Positions 47,701-53,221 of a stretch of 53,221 bases of DNA are shown here, in pieces. The stretch covers positions 1-53,221 of IMG/VR virus record IMGVR_UViG_3300007734_000725; one strand, given 5' to 3'. Within the stretch, counting starts at the first letter, position 1. Every line of letters starts with the position of its first letter. The notes under the pieces were generated by a model. It saw only the letters and a program-made list of their open reading frames with translations. It made no database searches and was not told the DNA's origin. This DNA comes from a virus. Position numbers and translations under genes: made by a program.

Positions 47701-50700
47701 CCCGCGACGCCCTCGTTGCGTATAACAAAGGAATTCAAAATGGAAGCATTAACGTTGCAGCAGGTCAAGACGTATCAGGGCCTACAGCGTCAGCTCGACA
47801 ACTCGCTGGTGGAGATGGGGGCAGTCAAGCCCCAGAATACGGAACAGCCCGCGAAGGCGCCGTCTCCGTTATCGGCCGGCACTACTCAACCGAAGCCCGC
47901 ACTTCGTTAAATGGAGCTTATTATGGGACTGGTCTCAAAGGTGCAGAGCGCGATCGACTGGACGGTAGCCCAGATCCTCGCCTCAAAAATCGCGTTTACT
48001 TCTATGTTGACCAAGGCGCCGGCGTCCGACCCGAAGCCGGAGTCGGAGGCATCGCCCACGAAGTCCGACTCAACAACATCTACGACCCCAAAACGCAGAT
48101 ACTTCCGGTCAAAGGAAACTTCAACGCCTTCGAATCCGCAGTAATCAATGGAGGTTTTGACGGCTATATTGCTCCCTTTGGAAACAATCAAGCGGCCGTC
48201 GTCCTGCTGGGCCCGCGCCACTCTGCCGTACCCGTGCGATCCTTGGGTCGCGTGGCCGGTGCCCCAGCCCCTACACCAGCCGAACCTACGACGCTGAAGA
48301 AGGGGCTTCTTTCCAAAGAGCTGGCCATCATCGAGGCTTCCCGTGTACCGGGTGCCCGTGTTGCTGCTGGCAATCTGGAGATCCCCGTTGCTTCACGCGA
48401 CGCAGCCAACACAGAACTGGAACGCATCGGCAGCGATGTTAGGTTTAGCAAGAAGCCCGCAAAGGCAGCGCCTGCTAGGGTTATGTTTGAGGTTGCCCCC
48501 GATCCTAACAATACCGAGCTTACCGCTCGTTGGGACGCGGTGCCCTTTGAACGCAAGATTGAGATCAGCCAAAGGGTTGCTGAGAAGATCATGCCTCAAG
48601 TGTTTAAGCTCGCCGGCGTTAGGGCTAAGATGACCACGCAGTTGGGCGGCTATCTTGAAAAAACAAGTCCTTCGTTTGCTGCGCTTGTCCCAAGCACGGC
48701 GTCTGCTGAGCAGCTTATGGATGTTGCGCGGCTGGGCGGGTTTGGTTTAGCCCAAGACAGCATGATGGTCTTAGATTCCAAACCTTTTGAAGGCTCATTC
48801 CCCACAGGTTTGATCACAATCACGTTGCCAGAAAACATGGTCGATCAAAAATCAGTCGACGCCGTTTATCAAGACTTGCGGCAGGTGTCGCCAGAAAACA
48901 TCAGTGGCCACACAACAGTTGGACAAGAGATGGTTTTGGCCGTTCCTTCTGCTAGTATGGACGACCTTGCATCAAAAATAGAAAGCGTTCTTGGCAGTCG
49001 TCCAGAGAGCTTTATTTTAAAAACCGGGGATGGCCAGATGGCCTTCCCATCCAAAGAGGAGTATGACTATGGTCAAGAGGGAACAGGGTCTCCCGAGCTT
49101 CTTGCAAAACGGGCAGAGGCTCGTCGCATCCGCGAAGAAGCCAGCGCCGCCATCGAAGCCGAACTCGCCAAAGATGAAAGTACCGGTGGGCGCAAAATAG
49201 ACACAGGCGTTTATCGCTCTGTTGCAGACGCCTTCGGCCTTTCCCAAGCAGAGTACAACGCCAGTGCTCTGCCCCTGATGCTGGGCGGCGTGAAGGACAA
49301 GATCTTCCGCGCTCCCAAAATTGGCGGCATTCCAGAAACCATTCAGTGGCTGGACCAGCGATACCAAGATTCAGGCATGCCAACCCTTGACATCAACAAG
49401 GCCGAGGACCGCGCGACCTTGGCCAAGCTGATGGCGGCCGAAGCCGTTGGCGCAATTCGAAGCGCTGGCAACGCAGTCGAATGGTACGACGAGACCATTG
49501 ACAAAATGCTAAGCATCATGTCGGTCAAGTACCCGGAGCTGAACACGGACCCTGACGCGCGCAATGCTTTCTTGATCGCCGTTGCCATCTCTTCTCAGAA
49601 AATGGATGTTGAATCCAATCTGACTTTTGCTTCCAGCCAGTACGAAGCCTTTCGCACAACAGGCAAATTCCCTGAGATTGGCCAAGGCACGGCCATCCCA
49701 GCCATGGTCAAAAACTTTGCATTGGCCAACAAGGTGATGGCTGACATGGGCCCGACCCTGTTGCGCCGGTTCTTGCAAACTGAATTCACCAAGCGTGAAT
49801 TAGAGACTGCTGGATTTCCAATTGGCTCCGAGTCAATGGACGAGAAAATGCTTGGCTCGGCCATCTTTGGACCCAAAATTGGATTTGGCTTTTACAGTAA
49901 CCTGACCGGCAACTTTGAACCAATCACCATGGACATGTGGTTCATGCGTTTTGTTGGCCGTCTAAGCGGCACCCTGCTGGCTTTTGACCCGGTCCTGTTT
50001 CCAAAGCAAGTGGCCAAGCTCCGTGCCGCTTTAAACGAAACCGGAGATTCAAGCCGTGGCGTTTATGCCGCAGACCTTAAGCCAGAAGATGTTGCTGCCG
50101 CGCAAGAAACCGACGAAGGCGCAATTGCTTTGGCGCGTAAAATAAACACCTTGCACAACCGGCAGTTCATCAAAGAACGTGAAGCATTTAACTCTGGCGC
50201 CCGCATCAAAACCGCTTTGGTAGGTGCGTCCAACTCGATCATTAAGTCTTCTGACAAGCCTACTGATGCACCGTCCAGCGGCGGTGAGCGCCAGCGCCTG
50301 CGTGACGTGACTCGACAGATGGTGGCTTTGGTTGAGGAGCAGACAGGTAATCGTGTGCCACCAGCGGCGTTGCAAGCGTTGGTCTGGTATCCAGAACAGG
50401 AGCTTTATAAAAAGCTGGGCGTTGATCTTGCAGTCACTAGCCAAGACTATGCGGGTGCGGCACAATTACTACTTAAGAAAGAAGGCTTTGATGAAAAACA
50501 AATCAGCGCAGCAGCCGAATCTGGACCAAGACAAGCACGACAAGTGGCTGGAAAGCAGGACGCCGGAACAACTGGACAGACTGGCCAGCCGACTGGGCGC
50601 ACTGGCCCGATCCAAGGAGAAGAGCGGGAAACTTTCATTGCAGCCCGAGTCCCCCTCAAAGACATCTTCGTTGGATTAGAAAAACGTGGCCTTGCCAAGG

Positions 50701-50825
50701 CTAACACGGAGGCTATGATTGCGCGTCGGTCAGATGCGGCCCAGATCCAATACATGCAGGACAATTTCCTCGACATCCTCGACGAGCTGGACACATCTGG
50801 CTTAGTCGAAATCAATTGCAAATAA
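44766..50825 (+). CDS. Giant polyvalent internal virion protein with metallopeptidase motif, 2019 aa
   Basis: N-terminus has two FDVxxAxKDGxSxxEI repeats (3-50), then a Pro/Ala linker. A Gly/Ala hydrophobic region (about 285-360) may insert into membrane. H826-E-F-H-H830 fits a zincin metallopeptidase (HExxH) as in MPTase-PolyVal. From H1039: RHYSTEARTSLNGAYYGTGL then KGAERDRL and RVYFYVDQGAGVRPEAGVGG, a polyvalent-associated domain seen in phage proteins. Near 1720 there is GPKIGFGFYSNLTGNFEPIT followed by D-M-W, another recurring phage motif. Such proteins are packaged and injected with DNA to attack host barriers. Exact activities unproven. Confidence 0.8.
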   Translation: MAFDVKGALKDGYSPAEIADYLASKRNFDVAAARKDGVSDDEIISHLVSRVDAPKAAPVEEAPAVPAAARAPAPAPAPAKPADTRGVLQKVKDFVTPEYKSVLDTAAPPTAQEQQAEIDKRLSYGAGPVSKGTVAQADLVRSGITRTEDERVKQVAQEMDLRGEESIGGLIERAKRPENVAAARDAKAEEFRTAGQWAFDTLVSAPAQFGASFLSLPVNIIAPSSAIGETLRKAQKDFKDLESDQLKARQARMAARVNNEEGFINQYATVVGELVSSPSMALQETVKQAGYFLGVLGLARAGSAAAGGLVGLAGRASPTLALGEAISGGAIKTGAQIAGAAVGGRTASMLMAGGDAAGSTYEALTDPNKTPLKEWQKNEDYQRLTAGGMSSKDAIKELATTKARIAAAIVAPLGLFGYAGAEAAIVSRGIAKSLNQRLATQSGAKIFGKELVGENIEEMGTQLGSNVVTQTVNPNQDLLEGVAEAGATATVTSGPFAALAARNEYKQALAGQPGGAQFAGSDQAARYLLNPQTYDARLISPLETSDPSRILQSTSVDDAVASANELAGSLEITPGPVAPAPLGPIDTLGRVEPTFDPNAPLAPLPALDTMQALTLPEPSVATEQQFGLDKLRLNAPRPQKIQGVAVSQLSDDQLQTIATDESVPAITRRGASVELTARQAEGAGTTPATGLTNAPSVPLANAPTDQNAGIIADKTLTLPESEMSGAAIAPVGGESAAAGARATAQAAIDRWATSNGVESPAIFNASPANLDSAINEIAQALNSQFSGRVYAYNDDRSNAINGVAIGGTAFINTANVDTNVARTGLHEFHHTIEQLAKLETNQGLTDTPAQRYVASMNGVFDDMTDVGKRAYLENFLLKEELDAIADPVAREQRLQEAMAGKTIRSEMTADFLGNRATDKKFWEDVAAADPQGFKGFVDRWIKIIDNLIDTLKGTATQGGKESAKVDTYLRDLNKAKAIARDALVAYNKGIQNGSINVAAGQDVSGPTASARQLAGGDGGSQAPEYGTAREGAVSVIGRHYSTEARTSLNGAYYGTGLKGAERDRLDGSPDPRLKNRVYFYVDQGAGVRPEAGVGGIAHEVRLNNIYDPKTQILPVKGNFNAFESAVINGGFDGYIAPFGNNQAAVVLLGPRHSAVPVRSLGRVAGAPAPTPAEPTTLKKGLLSKELAIIEASRVPGARVAAGNLEIPVASRDAANTELERIGSDVRFSKKPAKAAPARVMFEVAPDPNNTELTARWDAVPFERKIEISQRVAEKIMPQVFKLAGVRAKMTTQLGGYLEKTSPSFAALVPSTASAEQLMDVARLGGFGLAQDSMMVLDSKPFEGSFPTGLITITLPENMVDQKSVDAVYQDLRQVSPENISGHTTVGQEMVLAVPSASMDDLASKIESVLGSRPESFILKTGDGQMAFPSKEEYDYGQEGTGSPELLAKRAEARRIREEASAAIEAELAKDESTGGRKIDTGVYRSVADAFGLSQAEYNASALPLMLGGVKDKIFRAPKIGGIPETIQWLDQRYQDSGMPTLDINKAEDRATLAKLMAAEAVGAIRSAGNAVEWYDETIDKMLSIMSVKYPELNTDPDARNAFLIAVAISSQKMDVESNLTFASSQYEAFRTTGKFPEIGQGTAIPAMVKNFALANKVMADMGPTLLRRFLQTEFTKRELETAGFPIGSESMDEKMLGSAIFGPKIGFGFYSNLTGNFEPITMDMWFMRFVGRLSGTLLAFDPVLFPKQVAKLRAALNETGDSSRGVYAADLKPEDVAAAQETDEGAIALARKINTLHNRQFIKEREAFNSGARIKTALVGASNSIIKSSDKPTDAPSSGGERQRLRDVTRQMVALVEEQTGNRVPPAALQALVWYPEQELYKKLGVDLAVTSQDYAGAAQLLLKKEGFDEKQISAAAESGPRQARQVAGKQDAGTTGQTGQPTGRTGPIQGEERETFIAARVPLKDIFVGLEKRGLAKANTEAMIARRSDAAQIQYMQDNFLDILDELDTSGLVEINCK

Positions 50826-50834
50826 GGGTTTACC

Positions 50835-51326
50835 ATGACACCAACAATGATCATCTCCGCTGACATCAAGCGCATGCTTGACGACGCAATCCACGCTGAG
50901 CTTTACGCAGCAAACCTGTACAAGCACATTGCCAATCAGGTGCAGCGCCTTGGCTACCTTGGCGCAATGAAATTCTTTTTGAAAGAAAGCGAAGCCGAGT
51001 TAAATCACTACCAACTGCACGCCCAATTTCAAAACGACGTGGGCACTGTGGCCAAGGTCCCGATGATTGAAGCCATGACCGATTCGGTCAAGTCTTTTTC
51101 TGACGCCATGGAACTGGCTTATGAAACTGAGCTTGAGTTGTACAACACCTACAAAAATATGTACTCTCAGACCAGTAGCGACCCCGTGGTTCAGCAATTC
51201 CTGCTTCAGTTCTTGGAGCTACAGCGCACCAGCGTTGGTGAGTATGGCGATTTGCTTGCCCGTATCCAGTTAGTGGATGGCGACAAGGCAGGCATGCTCT
51301 TGATCGATCAGGAGCTGGGAGCCTGA
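50835..51326 (+). CDS. Ferritin-like iron-binding protein, 163 aa
   Basis: Four-helix layout and length match bacterial ferritin (about 165 aa). HAELYAANLYKHIANQV (E22), ESEAELNHYQLHAQF (E55, H58), AYETELELYNTY (E99) and the ending MLLIDQEL line up with E17, E50/H53, E94 and the LYFIDKEL tail of E. coli FtnA. The Gln127/Glu130 ligands are not clearly kept. Ferritins oxidise and store Fe(II) as 24-mers. Here the gene lies between two injected-type proteins, so it may be a virion part or act on host iron or peroxide (inference). Confidence 0.8.
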   Translation: MTPTMIISADIKRMLDDAIHAELYAANLYKHIANQVQRLGYLGAMKFFLKESEAELNHYQLHAQFQNDVGTVAKVPMIEAMTDSVKSFSDAMELAYETELELYNTYKNMYSQTSSDPVVQQFLLQFLELQRTSVGEYGDLLARIQLVDGDKAGMLLIDQELGA

Positions 51327-51330
51327 CCAC

Positions 51331-53221
51331 ATGGCAACCTGTAAATACACGTTCATTGGTGCTGACGGTAAGAGCACCACGGTTGAGGGTATACCCGCCC
51401 TTAAAGAATTCCTGCTTCAAGGCGGGCTTGAACAATACTTGCCCGGTCGTGCAGCAGAAATGCTGGCGCCTAAAGCTGACGACGATGTCGGCACCCCTTT
51501 TGACGTAGCTTTTAGCGGCCGACAAACGCCGGCTAAAGATTGGCCCCGGGCAGAAGAGCCCGGCGAGTTTGAAGCCAAACCCGGTGACTCCATTACCGTG
51601 GTCCGCTTGGCCAACATGGAAGGCCTTGGAAACGCGAACGCCGCCAGTGTCCAAGGCTTGGCCAGCTACATCTCTATGATTGACGACGACGAGACCGGCG
51701 CTGGATCAGAGGGCGTCAACTCAGACAACATCTACGTGTACAAAGTCAAAGTTCCTGAAAGCGGCTTTGGTGAATACAACTTGATGCGCGGTGGCAAGAC
51801 CGTGTCTGGTAAAGGCTCTGAAAAAGATGGCCGCCAAGAAGCCCGCTATGGCGGCTACTGGTATTCATTTACCGAAGGCACAGAAGCCGATCTCCTTGCC
51901 ACCGTTCCTTTGGCCAACGTGCGCAAAGCGGCTGCAGTCATTGAAAGGGAGCGAGAAGACGCAGCACCTTGGAACAAAGGTCCCATGACCGATGAGCAAG
52001 CGGCTACGCTTAAAGGTAACTTTGATCGCATTGGCACCGAGGCAGGGACCAAAGCGTTGCGTGACGCGTTTGCTGGCGCAGGCATAAGCCTTAGCCGCCG
52101 CGAACAAAAGAACGCCGCTGCGAGCCGCGTATCCAACGTCAGTTCTGATCGATTCAAACGCACCGACGAATTGCAGCAAGCCGTCACTGACTTGCAAGAA
52201 GGCAAGATTACCCAAGACGAATACAACGCCATGGTCGACAACCTTCGCCCGGTTTATCCGTACGAAAAAGTCCCTGCGCTTACAACCCCGGCCGACGCTA
52301 AATATGCCTTGGCCAATGGCCGTGGTCAAAGCCTAGAGAAGGCGGCCAAGTACGGCCTGCCATCAGACACCTTGGCCAAAGGCGACTTTGCCCAGCTACG
52401 CTTGGACATCCCTTCGTACCAAGAGCACGACGCATGGGTGGTCAGTGTGCACACACCCAAGTCCACCAACCGTCAAGTGCAAGCAGCCTACGACGCAGGC
52501 ACTGTCATTGGATACGAATCTGCAGCAGCAATGACCGACGCAACTTTTGGCATGAACCAAAAGGCGGCAACCAAGATTGCACAGGGTACAAGCAAGGGCA
52601 CGATTGCCACCATACTTGGAAAGTGGAAACCAATCAGCAACCAAGCCGCAAAGGTTCGGGCTGATGCTGCTATCAAGGACCCGGCTTGGACACAGGTGGG
52701 CATGGACCCATTCCGCCACAGTTACTTTTACGATCGCGACACAATGCGCCCAGTGCTGAGCGCCGATGAAGTGATTCAGCTCGGCCCTTTGGTGTTGGCC
52801 AAAAACGCCACCTTCAGCGAAGACGGCAAAGACATCACCGGCGCGCCAATTGCTTTTAGTCCTAGGGAAGGCGGCAGTCTTAACTCCAAACTTGAGCAGC
52901 TCATTCTGTCTGACTTTGGTGGCGCTGTTCGGCAGTACGCCGAAATTGAGGGGACCGAGAAGGGTAAGAAGATTGACGTCGACCTTATCCGCAACCTGTC
53001 CCCCGAGTACCGTGCAGACCGCAGCCTTGCACCACAAGTGCATGAGGCGTCCAGTGCATTCAGTCAGATGCTGTACGACCAACGGCTTGAAGAGTCTAGG
53101 CCGGGCGGCGTGATCACGTTTATGTCCGGTGGCGGCGGCGCGGGTAAGTCTTCAGCCGAAGCCCTGCTTAAGCCTATACTTGACGAATCGCACACAATCT
53201 TTGACGGCACGCTGTCCAGCA
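51331..53221 (+). CDS. Polyvalent protein with P-loop zeta-toxin-like domain (truncated by window)
   Basis: Open frame of at least 630 aa running off the right edge. The N-terminus (MATCKYTFIGADGKSTTVEG then LLQGGLEQYLPGR) and the block VGMDPFRHSYFYDRDTMRPV then DEVIQLGPLVLAKNATF are typical of phage polyvalent proteins of the PLxRFG kind. At 590-630 comes GGVITFMSGGGGAGKSSAEA (Walker A 601-607) and SHTIFDGTLSS, as in zeta-toxin kinases that phosphorylate UDP-GlcNAc. The rest of the kinase is outside the window, so activity cannot be judged. GGGAG lies upstream of the ATG. Confidence 0.8.
   Translation, partial: MATCKYTFIGADGKSTTVEGIPALKEFLLQGGLEQYLPGRAAEMLAPKADDDVGTPFDVAFSGRQTPAKDWPRAEEPGEFEAKPGDSITVVRLANMEGLGNANAASVQGLASYISMIDDDETGAGSEGVNSDNIYVYKVKVPESGFGEYNLMRGGKTVSGKGSEKDGRQEARYGGYWYSFTEGTEADLLATVPLANVRKAAAVIEREREDAAPWNKGPMTDEQAATLKGNFDRIGTEAGTKALRDAFAGAGISLSRREQKNAAASRVSNVSSDRFKRTDELQQAVTDLQEGKITQDEYNAMVDNLRPVYPYEKVPALTTPADAKYALANGRGQSLEKAAKYGLPSDTLAKGDFAQLRLDIPSYQEHDAWVVSVHTPKSTNRQVQAAYDAGTVIGYESAAAMTDATFGMNQKAATKIAQGTSKGTIATILGKWKPISNQAAKVRADAAIKDPAWTQVGMDPFRHSYFYDRDTMRPVLSADEVIQLGPLVLAKNATFSEDGKDITGAPIAFSPREGGSLNSKLEQLILSDFGGAVRQYAEIEGTEKGKKIDVDLIRNLSPEYRADRSLAPQVHEASSAFSQMLYDQRLEESRPGGVITFMSGGGGAGKSSAEALLKPILDESHTIFDGTLSS

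Noticed and set aside
51088-51654. 188-aa antisense frame over ferritin and polyvalent genes
   Set aside because: Arg/Cys-rich shadow opposite two well-supported genes.
1-53221. Circular join of the right-edge gene to the left-edge gene end
   Set aside because: Joining base 53221 to base 1 puts the zeta-like gene into a different frame from the left-edge gene end, and I see no terminal overlap between the two edges. The window is treated as a cut from a longer sequence.

Overview
The window is an accessory-free stretch of a tailed dsDNA phage genome that is open at both ends: a gene tail enters at base 2 and a large gene runs off the right edge. The head genes are a terminase pair, a portal of about 740 aa, a scaffold and an N4-gp56-type coat protein. 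They are followed by adaptor-like and tail-nozzle-like proteins, fibres, large internal virion proteins and a lysis cassette. I see no tape measure, sheath or tail-tube gene, so a short-tailed (podovirus-like) virion is most likely. There is no phage RNA polymerase, integrase or tRNA in the window. Sigma70-like promoters suggest use of host RNA polymerase. The GC-rich codons and Shine-Dalgarno starts fit a proteobacterial host, but the host cannot be named from the sequence.

Layout. (1) 1-6.7 kb, leftward: family A DNA polymerase, a DUF2815-type ssDNA-binding protein, a DUF2800-type nuclease and many small proteins joined by ATGA overlaps. Several of these are under 60 aa, including a ribbon-helix-helix protein, a 29-aa membrane peptide and a zinc-knuckle peptide. 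(2) 6.7-12 kb, rightward from a divergent promoter: a Cro-like repressor, small genes, a primase/VapE helicase, an iteron-rich probable replication origin, a VRR-NUC nuclease, a SNF2-type helicase and a zinc-finger protein. (3) 12-17.06 kb, leftward: about 18 very small genes plus a DUF932 protein. Three intercistronic gaps hold related three-hairpin RNA elements with covarying stems. (4) 17.06-17.55 kb: a control region with a leftward promoter, three 16-bp palindromic operator-like sites and a rightward late promoter. (5) 17.5-31.8 kb, rightward: packaging and head genes. (6) 31.8-38.1 kb: an AT-richer, repeat-rich fibre module with two chaperone-ended (S74) fibres. (7) 38.1-40.8 kb: small membrane proteins, a holin candidate and a GH24-type endolysin. 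(8) 40.8-53.2 kb: internal virion proteins, a 2019-aa polyvalent protein with a metallopeptidase motif, a ferritin-like protein, and a second polyvalent protein reaching a P-loop (zeta-toxin-like) domain at the window edge.

Working model (inference): genes of blocks 1-3 take over the host and copy DNA from the iteron region. Late transcription starts at 17.43, 25.19 and 40.76 kb, each time through a short hairpin/terminator leader. The proteins of block 8 are probably packaged and delivered to the host cell with the DNA.

Most notable for follow-up: the repeated three-hairpin RNA element, the iteron origin, the ferritin-like gene placed between two injected-type polyvalent genes, the frameshifted head gene at 20.5 kb, and an endolysin lacking its usual catalytic glutamate.
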